Origin: Callipepla californica brunnescens
Taxonomy: Eukaryota > Chordata > Aves > Galliformes > Odontophoridae
Reading direction: 5' to 3'
Assembly: GCA_023055505.1 (NCBI GenBank)
Contig: JALIRH010000140.1
Span: forward strand, 62,001-126,000
DNA: 64,000 nt
The translations under genes were made by a program, and so were the position numbers. Below, piece after piece: positions 16,719 to 33,424 of this stretch. The notes under the pieces are model-generated. The model ran no database searches and was not told where the DNA came from. It saw only the letters and a program-made list of their open reading frames with translations. The first letter of the stretch is position 1, and every line of letters starts with the position of its first letter.

Positions 16719-17274
16719 TCCATGTTTTGACTTAATCATCATTCAGACTTCATTGAGAGTTTGGCATAAATAAAATAAGACCTTCATGTATAATCATAAA
16801 CCAACAGATATTTTTTAGAGAAAAAAGGGTGACTGTTTAAAATTATCTCTTTATTTTTCCTGGAAATGTTATAAATATACTTAGAGCTTATAGGACATTA
16901 TGATATTCAATTTTGGAAGTGTGGGTTTTACAGTTTCAGGTAAACACGAGTATAATTTATCCACTGTATACGTGTAAAGAATCACACTGAAAACACAGTA
17001 TGAAGATACACAAGAAAGATCTGAAAGAATGATCTGAAAATGAATTATTTTTGACATATTCAGGGAATGATTCATGTTTCATATTTACATATAAAATATC
17101 TAAAAATCTTGGATTTGAATTTCAGAGGCCTTGACACACATGATCAAAGTTAAGTGCTTTTCACATTTGAAGAGGCTGAAGCCAGTGAATTATTCTGTAC
17201 TTCCTCTCTTCAATTAAACTGAAGAAAGAAAGGAAGGAAAAAGTAGAAGGAAGAGTAAGGGAGACAGAGTATGG

Positions 17275-17440
17275 CAACAGATCGCCCAGAGAGGTTTTGG
17301 AGTCTCCTTCTCTGGAGACGTTCAAGACTTGCCTGGATGCCTACCTGTGCAACCTGGGCTAGGGAGCTGCTTTGGCCAGGGGGCTGGACTAAATGATCCC
17401 TAGAGGTCCCTTCCAGTCCCTACAATTCTGTGACTCTGTG
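17275..17440 (+). mobile_element. CR1 3' tail
   Basis: It has cccagagaggttttggagtc, the ggggctggactaaatgatcc block, and ttctgtgactctgtgag as a decayed octamer end. This is a 5'-truncated CR1. Confidence 0.88.
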
Positions 17441-18170
17441 AGACTGAGAGGAACACATGAAAAGGGGAAGAAAAGAGGAGTAAGAAAAGGAAGTGAGAAA
17501 ATAAGCAGTCAAAGGCAAAGTATTTTTTCTCTATGTTTGGGCTCCCCTAAGGCAAGGTGAAGAAGGAAATCTATCATAAACTGGCTCAGGATCCTTGATT
17601 TAACAAATAAGTTAGAAATCTCTTTCTGTATTAAAGCAGAGATTTATCTTCTACTCTTAGCTTATTTAGACCTGTATCTCCTCCTCTTACGTTAATTAGA
17701 CCTGAGCACTGTACGTAACAGATGGCAGAGTGCTTAAAGTTAGCCCATCATCAAACCTCAGATAGCTGAACTGTTTCTCCATAGGGGAAGGTGGCATGCA
17801 AGTCTAAAGTGACTGTACATTGTTTAGAAAGTAAAAAGAACATTGGAAGAGTGAAAAATGAATTAAATATTTCATTTATTTTATATATATGCTTGTATAT
17901 AATATACACTTCTTTGGTAAAATATCTGTCAGGTATGAGATCTGCATTACATATGGATTTATAAACACATATTTTTGTGTGTAAATGTGCATATATAGCT
18001 ATTTTTGCTTTGATTTTGAGTAAGTAGGTGGAAATTAAGTTTATAAAATGTAGTTCAAAGCAGTGCCAAGAAGAATGTCAGACAAATTTAGACCCATACT
18101 ACTTGATGTCTTCTTAAGTTTACAGTATCACTACTCTATGTAATCCTCATGGAAACAGTTGTTGGCGTAA

Positions 18171-18320
18171 GAGAATCATAGAATGACTTGAATTGGAAGA
18201 CATGTCAAGGATGATCACGATCCAAATCCTCTGCAGCAAGCAGGGTTGCCAACCACCAGATCAAATACTAGATCAAGTTGCCTAAAGTCCCATCCAACTA
18301 AGCCTTCAACACTTAATCTT
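18171..18320 (-). mobile_element. CR1 3' tail
   Basis: It begins gagaatcatagaatgacttg and continues through the sense-reversed tail blocks (catccaactaagccttcaac). It is a 5'-truncated copy in the same orientation as the gene. Confidence 0.82.
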
Positions 18321-21300
18321 AGCCTGAAACACAGCAATCTTTCATGCAGTGCAGGATAGCACTGGTCTCCTGAGCTGCAGCGCACACTGCTAAAGATACT
18401 TGATAAAGTATTTATTTTCCATTGGGGCTGAATTGGTATCCCATTACTTTCCTCCCTCAAAGAAATGAAATAATAAAATGTTGAAGCAGAAAATTAAAAT
18501 ACTGTATTTTTCTTGCACAGTGCTCACATCGCATTCTATGTTTTGCTTCAATGACTGGATGTTAACCATTGTTAACCAAAAGGCACATGCAGTAACAGAA
18601 AAATTGCACAATGAAACTTCCTGAATAGCCAAATTTCCTATTCTGATAAATGTACACTTCAAATTTCAACACTATGATTACTTTTATTTGTGAATAATGA
18701 TACTAATATATAAATCAAGGATAATAAAATAATAATAAATTTAGAATATAAAGTTAATGTAATATTACTACCCTTCTAATGTACATTACATTCTGAAATA
18801 AACAGATATGCTGCTTTCTGTTGCAATCAAGTAGTTACTTACCAAAATTCAGTTACAATGCTAAATCAAGTCAGCACTCATGTACCTACAACCTGTCCTA
18901 TCCAAGTGCATTCTCTTATAAGTGCATATTACCCTTTCTCAGATAACCTGCAAATATCATAACCTGACATTTTCTAATCACACCAAAAGGTTGTTCCAGT
19001 CAAGCTTTTCAACACATCTCATATCTGCCAGTAAATCATCAACTCTGCCCCCAAAAGGATTTCTAAAGAAAAGCAAGTCTTTTTTTTTTTTTTTTTGTCA
19101 GTTTCCCTCTCTGATTTGGAAAATTATCCAAAAGATAAGACAGTTCTGTTTAAGGTTTTCTTGTCACTTTTCACTAATGTAAGGATATCAGAGATGGTCA
19201 TTTTAACAGTATCTCTCAAATTCTTTGCCCCGAGGAGGTTAGAGAATTTATTTGTTTGCTTGTTTCTTTGTTTGTTTTCAGATAAATGGTAGCTCAATCC
19301 ATAGATGATTCATTTCTTTCCAGACCTTTGGAGCTTTTGGTTTTCATCTGGAACTTCACAGATCTAGTGCCTAATACCTAAAATAGCTCTCTTTCATGAT
19401 CAGTGCCCAGATACGTGAAGCACCTTAGGAATTCAGCCGAGTATTTGTAGGACCTTTCCTTCACACTGCAATCTAGAAATGTATGAGTTTAGAAATTTAG
19501 AGCAGAAGCTATGAACAAAAATATGCAGCACCTGGGTTCATCAACAGGAAAACCTTTTCCATGTCTCCCCTTATTTATGCACTAGAATTTTACTCAGCAG
19601 TACAGGTAATGCCATGTTTTGCACTAAAATATCTAGAATAAATAAATAGTCGAGTTAAAACTTAGACGAATCTAATAGGGAATTTTATGTCAAGAACACA
19701 AAAGCCTGCTAATTCTTTAGATGTCAAATGAAAAGAAACTTCCACTCAGAAGAAGAGAAACTTCTCTTTGGTGTGTGAGGGACCCAGGACAATTGTCATA
19801 ACTCATAGACAATGTTTTTTGAGTCTGAGAGAGAAAGAAAGAAGTGTACATTCTGGTAGAAGAAACATACAATAGCTCCTAAGACTGCTCTAACAATATA
19901 CATAAAATGAAGAGGTTGTTTTGGTATTAAAGGAACCTGATTAATTGGAAATGGTCTATAAATAAAAAAAAAAGATCTAAATATGAAACATTATTTAAAC
20001 TGTAAAATATTTACATTCTAAATACCGCAACAGCACTGAACAATCATGTTATCTCATGTGACATATCTGATGTGTTAACTCCCATTAAATACCCCAGCTA
20101 ATATAGTTCTCAAAATTGAATAAGAATGATAAGGCAACAATTCAGACATTTTAAAAGAAGAAATATGTATGATCATTTCCATTATTAAACATTAGATTTT
20201 AAGCATGTGTATTTTAAGAACGGAAGAGGCCTTTCTGATGTTTTCAGTGAATAGGCACGTATTCTTACCTGAGGACGGAGAGTCTGGGATGATGACCTTC
20301 TTTAATAATACACTCTTATTTATGCAGTAAAATATAATGTGATTGAATTGCAATGATTACTTATACCATTTAATTAATTTATGAAAAAAATGTGCTCACA
20401 TTGTGACAGAGGTTTGTGCATTTTATTTCTAAAGGACAAACAGATTATCTAAAATCTAAAGTTCCAAACTCTCTATGTAGATTTGTTTCTAGTAGTTTTA
20501 CAATTTAATGTGGCTTGTTAAAAAGCTTAAGATAGCATACACTAAAATTAAATTTGCTCTTCACTTGCTAGTTAGTCATATGGCTCTAATATAGACTCTT
20601 AAAATCTGCCAAATCATGGAAGTTTACCAAACTCCAGCATCTGAAAGGAAAGGCTGTTTAAATTCATTTTTCTAAGGAAAAATGATATTGAGCCTATGTT
20701 TCAAAATGTGATAAACAGGTAAAAGCAGATTAACAAAATACCTTATTACAATGTTTTAACTTCAAGACTTTATCAAAGATAATTTTTAATATTTATTATG
20801 AAATCAAAAATTTCTACCTCAGAATTCCATGGATAATACTACCAGTGTATAAGACCTATATCCAAAGGTAAGAAGTTTTAGAGGAGGAAGTACATATGCT
20901 TTATTTTCACTAGTTTCTGATTAGTCTATGATAGCCTTGTTGAGGACTGCACCAGACTGGAAAAATACTACCTTATTAAACTGTTCTTTCATTGTTTTGC
21001 AGGGAAAGAGATCAGACTGAAACAGACACTTGACTCCATTCTTTGTTCTTTTGCTTAATAAAGTCACTTAAATTCTATTTACATAAATAACTTTTTTTTC
21101 TTCTTTCATTGTCTCACTTATAGCGAGATAAAAGGAAACTGTGGAAGGTGGATCTTTTGAAGATCATCAAATAATTCTTGAATATGAACACAGAGGATAC
21201 AAAGTAAAATCAATCCAAATATTCTTGAAAGGCTTTGAAATACAGTTCATGTAAAAATGTAACAATAACTTTGTTTAATGCAGAAGTTTACTACTTTTCC

Positions 21301-24300
21301 ATACATCCTGCTAAAAGGTTTGACAGGCTTCTAAACAGATCTTCAATGCAGAGATCAAATAAAAGTAGTATGTTGTCAGTTTAAAGGCTTCCCTACTGCA
21401 AAGCTCTTCTACTGAGTAGAGAATGTCTTTGTTGTTTTTACAAAATGATGCAGCAGGTCATAAAATATGAGAACAAGTTGAGCTCAGACAGTTAGTAATT
21501 AAACTAACTGACTGATTGAGGAGGCTCTAAAGCCCATGGCTTTAGTAATGCAGATACAATATGACCGCTCTCAAGTACACCTTCAGATACAAACTCAGGA
21601 GCAATGCAAGAAGCAGCAGCTTCCCATTCACATTACTGCCACATAAAACCAAAGTGTGCATGAAACTTGCAAAGCACCTCTGTTGCACTATGCCTTGACC
21701 TTTGTAATGTGTCATCTCCAGCTCTTCAGCCAGTCTTTAATTTCTGAGCCCCATACTTTTCATCTGCAAACTGCCAGGCTGATGTATCCATCCATGTCTT
21801 CAGCCTTTTATCACAAGTGCTCTTGTTTTCAACGTGCACTGGTGAACTCTAAATCACTGTTGTACTGGTTCCTCCCAGAAAGTGTGTGCCATGGATAATT
21901 AAACTGTACTGTTCTCGCCCCACTTCTCACTTTTTGCCTGACTGGTTTTAGCCTACAAATAAGCACCAAGTTTACCTCACTGTAAACCTGGTGGATCTAG
22001 ATTTTAAGTTCATATCAAAATAGGGTCAACAGCAGTTGTTTTTTTTTTTTAATATACAGAAAATATTTCACAATAATAGACATACACAAACTTAACTAAT
22101 CAGCTGGTGCTCAGAAGTGACTTTTCCTTTTCTTCCTCTCCTCTCTCTTCTTCTTGCACATTATTTTGAAGAATAATTGACAGTAACACTCAAAAGGCTA
22201 AGTTGAACAGATGTCTGATTTTCTAGCAGTAACAGAAAACTCAATTGCATTTATAAAAGCACAGTATTATAAAATGAATAAGCAGAAATTTTTAATGTTA
22301 TTGAATAACATAAATAAAATGTTGTTAAATAACTTCAATAAAGATGTTGTATGCCATAAGAAATTTAACAGATTAAATGTGACAGCAGTTAAAAACAAAG
22401 TTCCTAAATACGGTGGATTCTGAATACGTGCACAACCTTAACGCAGTCAGAAGATTTGTAGATTCAAATACTAACACTATAAAATTTCCTGCTTATAAGT
22501 GTCCCCTCATAACTTAAATGAGTTTGTTCACTGCATAAACCCCAGCTAAAAATGAACAGCAATTCTCAGACTTAGTTTGACATCTCGAAAGTGAACTTTA
22601 GATTTAAATTTTACGCTACAACGAATTTAAAGAAAACAATGAATGCCAAATCTCAAGGGTCTCAAAGAAACCTCTCAAACTATTCAGGCTAACAAGGTTC
22701 CCACTTATGTTTCAGTCTCCATGGAAATTAACTCAAGCTACAGTATGACAAAGTATGTTAATTGCAATTGGTGATTTTGCAATGAATACTAACAAAATTG
22801 TTAAAAAGAAACAACTTCTTAACTGTCAGCAATTTATTTTAGCACTCTGTCATTAATTATTCATATATTATTTACTATAACAACTGAACACGATAAATTA
22901 ATGTGATATTAATGTAAATGCCAGTGAACAATACCACAGTAAGGATTTTACTCACTGAAGTATTAATGAACCATTAAAAGGCAAGCACTATTTAAAATGT
23001 AATAAAAAAGCAACGCCACTTTAGTATGAAATGAAATGATTTAGTAGCTGTTGTTTTCAGCTTTATCCTTGAAGTTTTTCACAGCTTCTTTTTTAAACAC
23101 TCTGTACAAAAATAAAATAAATTAAAAAAAAACAAAACTCTCTCAAACCAAGTTTATTTTATCAGTAACTTATGCTTATACTCTATGATATGTATACCAT
23201 ATAAGGCTAATTTGAACTGAACAAATCACCGTAAGATTAATATTATTGAGACTTATCCCAGATAAAATTTACCAGTTTCTTAGGGAGACAGTGAACAGAG
23301 TAAACCCAGGCAAAGAGACTGAAGCAGCATGTAAATTAGGCAACAGAATGGAAATCCAAGTTAAGGAAGAGGGAGATGAAGAACTAATGAGGTGTAGGCG
23401 ATCTGTCTTAATAAAAGATTTTCCAGATAAAATGTGTAGTTACTGTTCAAAAATTTTGTGAAGATAAAAGGAGCCAGAAATGCAATAGCAACAGTGTCCT
23501 TTAGGTAGACTTCAGCTTTGGAATCAACAGTTGATCCACCTCATTGCTGTACCTCAATATTCATGAAATCCCTGAGGTTGGCATGGCACTGGAGATACGT
23601 AGAACTGTGTAACTGCCTAGGGGCACTGTTTTTGGATCTGTAATCTATGGGAACCAAATCACTAAAAGCTGGGTTTTGTCCTCATGAAAAAGTAGTCAAC
23701 TGTGAAATATAAGTGGAACTGTAATAGGATTGTGTAATTACAGGGAGAGAAAAAATGAGAAATTACTGGAAAAGTAATTTGGGCAGTCTGTTCACACAAA
23801 ATTAGCATAAATGTATATATACATTTGCAACTACATCAAATCAAATGATAAAATAGGAATAAGATATATACATGGATGCAGCATCAATAAACAATACTTA
23901 ACCACAATTACTAATCAAATGAATGTTTTTGAAGAATATACATGTATTTCTAAGAAACACTGGAATAATAATTGAAACAATCATAACAATGAGTGAATAA
24001 TAACACAGGATAAGATATCAGTGAAGGAGGAAAGCAAGATTATTGTTTTATCTTTGGAAATCTCAACTAGACAAGTTGTCTCTTTTTAGCTAAAAAACAG
24101 AAAAAGTATACCAACAAAGACAAAAAGTAATTTTATATGGCAATTAAAATTATTCAGACATAAATTTGGAAAATGAATCCCACAACACGTAAACAAACAT
24201 ATTATTTATTACAGCTATGTGCCAGGTGGTAATGCTGACAAACATATAGGTGACAAGCTGTTTCAGAGTAATACAAAGCCAGATTTTTATCAGTACCTAA

Positions 24301-25189
24301 GGTTATGGATTAGTTCAGCGACATTTCTTCTTCAAACCACTATGTATATATTTTTTCCTGGTAGTCCTGCAACAGGATTGGTAGGAGAGTATTTTTACCA
24401 TGACAGTACATATAGGAATGCAGTCCTTATTCTATTCTGAGTATCAATTTTGCATTGCAATGAAGCAGAATGTTTCTCAGTTCCCCTCAACCTCACAATC
24501 CTGTCAATTCCACTAAATTTTGAGGAGTGAAGTGGAAGAGGACACTGTGAACGTACTTTAAAAAAAAAACACATCTCAAAGAACAGTTACATAAAAGTAC
24601 GCAGCCAATTTTTTTCCTTCAAAAGACCATTTGTGTCCTTTATACTGTGTGTAGTGCAGAAAGTCCTTACTGTAGGATGTTTGTGCAAGTTTTGTCAGAA
24701 TCACTAGTTAAGTCAAGACTACAGGATAGCTCTACCAAATGCATTCTCTGTATGCAGAAAGATGGGAAATGCTTAGTATTCTTCTATGAAAAAAAGACTG
24801 AAGTGTATCACCTGCAGATATCAACTACTAGTACACATGATGGGGAAGCTAACATTGTTACTTGAAGCTCTTAAAGGAAATAAGATTTCTTTATGAATGA
24901 CGCCACTACCTTTCTTTTAAAAACTGAATACAGAATGTTAAATTTTCTGTCAGGACATTGGAAGGTACAGTTGGTATAGAGGGCTGGAGAAAAGAGATCC
25001 TCCTGAAAAGCCATGTCAAGGAGGATTCAACAGATAGCTGAAGTATGGAAAATTGTTTCCACAGGAAAAAGTGATTTACAAATCTTCTGATTTAGGCTAG
25101 GATAAAGTTAATTTTATTCACAGTAACTCATATCATGCTATTGATTTGGATCAAAGAAAAACAATGTTTTTAACACACTGATGTTTTAG

Positions 25190-26482
25190 TCACCTCTGTG
25201 CCTCGGAAGAGTATATCCTCCTGGTTACCACATTAAGGCACATATGAGATGAAGAGATGATCCAAGACAGCCAGCATGGCTTCACCAAGGACAGATTTTG
25301 CTGACCAATCTGGTGGGCTTCTACAATGGAGTGACAACATCAGTGAACACAGAAAGGGTGACAGATATAATCTATCTGGACTTCTGCAAAGTCTTTGACA
25401 TGGTCCCTCACCACATCCTTCCTTCTCAATTGGAGAGGTATGAATCTGAAGGAACTGTTTGATGGATTAAGAACTGGTTGGCTCGTCGCAACCAAAGGGT
25501 TGTGATCAACAGTTCTTTGTCTGGGCGGAGGCTGGTCACAAGCTGTGTTGCCCAAGTGTTGGTCATGGGACCGGCGCTCTTCAACATATTTGTTAAAGAT
25601 ATAGACAATGGAACTGCTGCAACCTCAGCAAGTTTGCAGATGACACCAAGCTGAGCAGTGCAGTTGATACTCTGGAGGGAAGGGAAGCCATCCAGATGGA
25701 CCTGGACAGGCTAGAAAAGGGGGCTCATGTGAACCTAATGAAGTTCAACAAAGCCAGGTGAAAGATGTTGCACTTGGGCTGGGGCAACCCCCGGTATTTC
25801 TACTGACTGGGGGAAGAACTCCTTGAGAGCAGCCCTAAGGAGAAGGACTTCGGAGTCCTGGTGGACAAGAAGCTGGACACGAGTCAGCAGTGCACTCTTG
25901 CAGCCCAGAAGGCCAACTATATCCTGGGCGGCATTAAAAAGGGGTGGCCAGCAGGGAGAGGGAGGTGATTCTCTCCCTCTACTCAGCTCTTGTAAATTCC
26001 CATCTGGAATACTGCACTCAGGCTTCAGGACCCCAGCACAAGAAAGATGCAGAGCTCTTGGAACAGGTCCAAAAGAGGGCCACTAAAATGAAGAGGGCTG
26101 GAGCACCTCTTCAATGAAGAAAGGTTGAGGGAACTGGGCTTGTTTGTCTTGGAGAAGAGAAGGCTCTGAGGAGACCTCATTATGGCCTTCAAGTACTTGA
26201 GAGTATAAACAGGAGGGGGAACAAGTGTTTACATGAGTTGATAGTATTAGGAAAAGGGGAATGGTTTTTAATTAAGACTCAGAGGGTGATGATGCACTGG
26301 AACAGGTTGTCCAGAGAGTTTGTGGATGTCCCATCCCTGGAGGCATTCAAGGCAAGGCTAGATGTGGCTCTGGGCAACCTGGTCTTGTGGTGGACGACCC
26401 TATCCATGGCTGTGGGGTTGAACTTAGATGACCTTTGTGGTCCTTTTCAACCCAGACCATTCTGTGATTCTATGATTCTACT
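25190..26482 (+). mobile_element. CR1 LINE, 1.3 kb 3' portion
   Basis: The copy spans ORF2 reverse transcriptase from the SVPGKI-like block (cacctctgtgcctcggaaga), through [14 protein letters not shown] and the [12 protein letters not shown] block, to the 3' UTR and a clear tail (tctgtgattctatgattcta). Several frameshifts and stops interrupt it. It is one of the better preserved CR1 copies here, antisense to CSMD1. Confidence 0.93.
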
Positions 26483-26662
26483 GATGAATAGTGCATACAT
26501 AGAGTCAGGACCTTCTCTGCTTCTCTAGCTGCCCTGTCAGGATGTAGGGGGTTCTAGCACAATTCCTAGTGTATATGGAACTCCATTATATAGCTAGTCA
26601 ATTTTTCCAAACTAAGCCATATTAATTTAATTATATTTACTAAATATTCTCTTATTTTAACA

Positions 26663-26735
26663 AGTATCTCTGATAGTAAGTAATGAAGTATCTCTGATAG
26701 TAAGTAATGAAGTATCTCTAATAATAAGTAATGAA
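26663..26735 (+). repeat. 24 bp tandem repeat, three copies
   Basis: The unit agtatctctgatagtaagta (plus atga) occurs three times; the third has two substitutions. Confidence 0.93.
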
Positions 26736-28407
26736 TTTGGGAATCGACAGATAATTTAAAAAAATTATTATCACTAAAAATTATATCTTTAAGAAAGAAA
26801 GCTTATATAAAACAAAAACATGCTGTCAGAGTTGAGTAATTTTAAATTACAATAAAAGTAACTCCTATATTTAGGCATTCAAAAGACATCTGCAGACTGA
26901 TTTATCTGACTGTAAAGCAGACACTAAAATCCAGGTGCTGAATTGAATTCCTGATAAGTGTCAGTAAATCTTGTACACATGTACAGAACTAATCAAAAAA
27001 CAGTCACATTCAGAATCTGAATCCCATCCACTAAAAAAATACATGCAGACTAAGAACTCGTATTCAATTCATAGTATTGGAACAAGTTAACTTTTTGATA
27101 CTTGATAGCTGGTGACAGATGTACTTTCATAGCATCTACCTGTCCTTTGCATCACTTTGTATTCATATATTTTCATGCCTCATATTTATTTTTTCATAAT
27201 ATCCAGAGATTTTTTAGTCTCCAGAACTGTGGTTATTTTTTAAGAATTTTTTTTGCTTTGTTTGTTTGAATTGGATTAAGATTTTTTGAGACAGAGACTA
27301 TAATTATTTACGTAAACTATTACGTAAATTTATGTAAACTTTTGCCAGTCTGTATTTTTGTTTAATATATGAAGAGTCACACTTACTAACAAGCTTACTG
27401 TATTTTTATATGACTCTCTAGAAAGGAATGGCAGATATTAAGTAAAACCATTTTTCTTTCTTAAAACCTACCTTTCTTTTGTCAGTCCTGAGAACATAGC
27501 AGTGATTTGCTTAGAAAAAAACTATTTGTACTAATATTAAGATGTTGACTGCATCATAATCAGCTACTTTAAAGAACTTCATTCATAAGCAGTCACAACA
27601 GTAACCATGCACTAACAGTACTTTTATTTTCAGTTTTAAATACACATGGATATATCCTGATGATATCTTGATCAAGCTTATTTATTAATAATCACTTTAT
27701 TATACTATTAGCAGTAATAGTTTCTTAAAGAAAATAAAAATAAGTAACTGATTTTCTATTCACACACATGGAAAGGTATAGAAAAGTTGAGCAGTCTTAT
27801 AGATTGGGAAAAATTGAATGCCAGGTTTAAACTGAATATGCGAATATTCCAATGAAATATGAACACTTCAAATTGATCTATGATGATGTGTACTTGGTTA
27901 TTCAACATTCATACTCAAACAGTATTAAAAAGCCAGTGATTTTTCTAAGAATAATCTAGATCTGGGATATAAATCTTCAATTTAACAAAAAATAACAAAT
28001 TCCTTACGATACTGGCTCCTCTTTCATTGATTGTATAAGCCCAGGTCATTAATTCATAATTACAAATATTTTTCTTTTTACCATAAAAAAATGTATATAC
28101 GTATTTTATAATACTATTCAGCGTATAACTTTAAACATTTTCCAGATAAAGAGATATGTACTTTCATAATAAATATAACAAACAATACAAAGATGAGTGT
28201 CTTTCTTAAATAAAACTGTATTTAGAACAATCATCTTAAGATAATTCCACACACCTGCCTCTAAACTTTTTGGTATTTTAGAAGCATTATGTCAATAGTA
28301 GTTGATCAGATTCACTTCAAATAGTGAAGATTAAATAATCTCATCAAATCATATACCAATACTGTACAAATTAAAAAAGAAAAAAAATCCAATTCTGGAG
28401 CTTCTCA

Positions 28408-28408
<1 letters not shown>

Positions 28409-28440
<32 letters not shown>
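28409..28440 (+). repeat. poly-A homopolymer, 32 bases
   Basis: This is an uninterrupted A run in the intron, about 570 bases 5' on the plus strand of the Sushi exon at 28989. No transposon is recognised beside it. Confidence 0.97.
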
Positions 28441-28442
<2 letters not shown>

Positions 28443-28988
28443 CCTGTTTACTCAACCTGAGTATATATTTACTGATTTTTAACAACAGCTTGTTTAAAAA
28501 ATACTGTTTAAAATACTGTTTTCAGCTTATAAATCATAAAAAAAAAAAAAAAAAGCATATTAGAGTTACAATAGTATGAAAAAAAAAACAAAACACCTTA
28601 AAACCATTTGGAGAACTCTTATGAAGGCTGTTTTCACTCAAGAGCCCTAAACATTGTTTCTTTACCCTGACAGGCTAAGCATGAAATCTGTATCTTATTA
28701 AGGGCACCTGTACAATTCTATTATTATAGTTACATTTTTTCTCAAAAGATACTCAGATCTTATCATTACTACAGTTCTTACTATTCTTCTTTCTTATCTT
28801 GTTCTCTAAGTAAAAGAAACATGCTTATATTAAAGAAACATTACTTATGTCTTGCACTGACTTTAAAATTTGTACAAATTGTGTTGAATCCTTTCAACCT
28901 AAGTGCTTTCTTCTCCTCCCAATATTCTGAAACATGCCATGTGCTAATAACGACTTGATGAATGAAATGAAAGCATGTGACCACCTAC

Positions 28989-29177
28989 CCACACACCTTG
29001 GCAGAGGTGCACTCCATACACGCCGACCACCACCCAGGCAGGTAAGTTTATTAGCACCTTCCAAGCGATATCCAGGGAAACAAGAAAATATCAAGGAGTC
29101 TCCTACACCAAACTGAAAGCCAATTCGCCTGCTGAAGGCAGGAACACCAGGATCATCACATGGCTCTAGATCATATT
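28989..29177 (-). CDS. CSMD1: CSMD1 exon (window exon 9): Sushi/CCP domain
   Basis: This exon encodes a complete Sushi module: EYDLEPCDDPGVPAFSRRIG, then GVGDSLIFSCFPGYRLEG, NKLTCLGGGRRVW and APLPRCV. The four cysteines and the Trp of RRVW are in place. Length is 189 bp, phase 1 to phase 1. The acceptor is ttatctacag|AA. The donor GTGG|gtaggt is slightly non-consensus at +4. The intron that follows, 15776-28988, is the longest in the window at about 13.2 kb. The module joins to a CUB beginning AECGATVSG. Confidence 0.95.
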
Positions 29178-32220
<3,043 letters not shown>

Positions 32221-33326
32221 TTAATAGAAGAGACAAAACAAAACAACAAAAAAAAAAAAAAAGGAAAGGAAAGCAAAAGTCATATAGGAAGTCCTGTTCT
32301 TTATTAAAAAAAAAAATAAATCCCGTTCAGTTTTTCAACAACACTAAAAGCTGAAAAATAGGGTAAAGTATGAAACTCTGAACTTAATCCGTCTGAATTC
32401 AAGAAAAAATAATAGATGTCAATTAACATTTAACAACTATTATGTATTTATTCTTAAACTAGTCTTTTATAGGGAGTTTATTTTTCAGCTACAATATCTT
32501 CTGTTAAATGGCAAGATACCAAAACGAACAAACAAACAAATATTAAACATTTTTAGTATTTTTAGTATTAATTCCTACTATAACAGTATTTAAGAAATAG
32601 GATTAATCTTCTTTTGTTTGTGTTAAAATTAACTCACAAATAAATGTCTTGCAGCAAATGTTCCTGGAATATATACTTATAAAGGTATTTCATGCTATTT
32701 GTATACTTAAAAAAAAAAAAAAAAGCCAGGAAACAAAAAAACATATTTTCCAAAGAACAGAAAAGCTTTTTTGCTACTTGACTTTGCCTATGATATTCAG
32801 AGGGGAAAAAAAAAAAACAAAAAAGAGAACTTTTCTCTCTTTGAGATGCTCTGACTGCATCTTCGTGGGTATTTTTAAAGACACAAAATCTACACTAGAA
32901 AACATGTTACGCATCCTGGCATTTTGCTAAGCAAAGCTGCTCAAATTTGCATGGGAAATTAATTAAAGTTTAAGATTTGCTTTGCCAAATTGCTCACTGA
33001 TCCTATAAATACAGCATGATTATGCTTTTCCCTCATCTGTTCCTGTCTAGCTTTTTATGTTTTTTTTTCAAATTTTAATAAAATAAATATTTTAAAATAC
33101 AACAACAAAGCATTAGGTTCCTTTTAGTTTTCCTCCTCATACAGAGCAATAAACTTTGCCATGAAGTGGATGAAAATATATGTAATAAACATTGCAACAA
33201 ATTATATTTACACATAAAGGTATAAAGCTTGTAGTATAGCTGAAGTTCAGCTTTCATTTCTTACTAGAATAAGGTAATTGTTAAAGCTTTTTATATTTTT
33301 TGAATTTACATATTTTATACATATAG

Positions 33327-33424
33327 TCAAGCTGCTCTAAAAGTAATGTCTCCCTATGCTATTATGTTGGTCTACAACATTAGAGGCAGATGGTGGTGCC
33401 ATAGTTGAATCTTTCCACCAATAT
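33327..33424 (+). mobile_element. mariner DNA transposon, 5' part (Galluhop-like)
   Basis: It begins gctgctctaaaagtaatgtc and continues gttggtctacaacattagag and gcagatggtggtgccatagt, which matches the 5' terminus of the galliform mariner I know as Galluhop. It stops at ccaccaatat where CR1 sequence begins, and resumes at about 36493. Confidence 0.68.

Noticed and set aside
28409..28440. Poly-A run as the tail of a processed pseudogene
   Set aside because: The sequence on its 5' side shows no open frame or recognisable transcript and no flanking target duplication was found.
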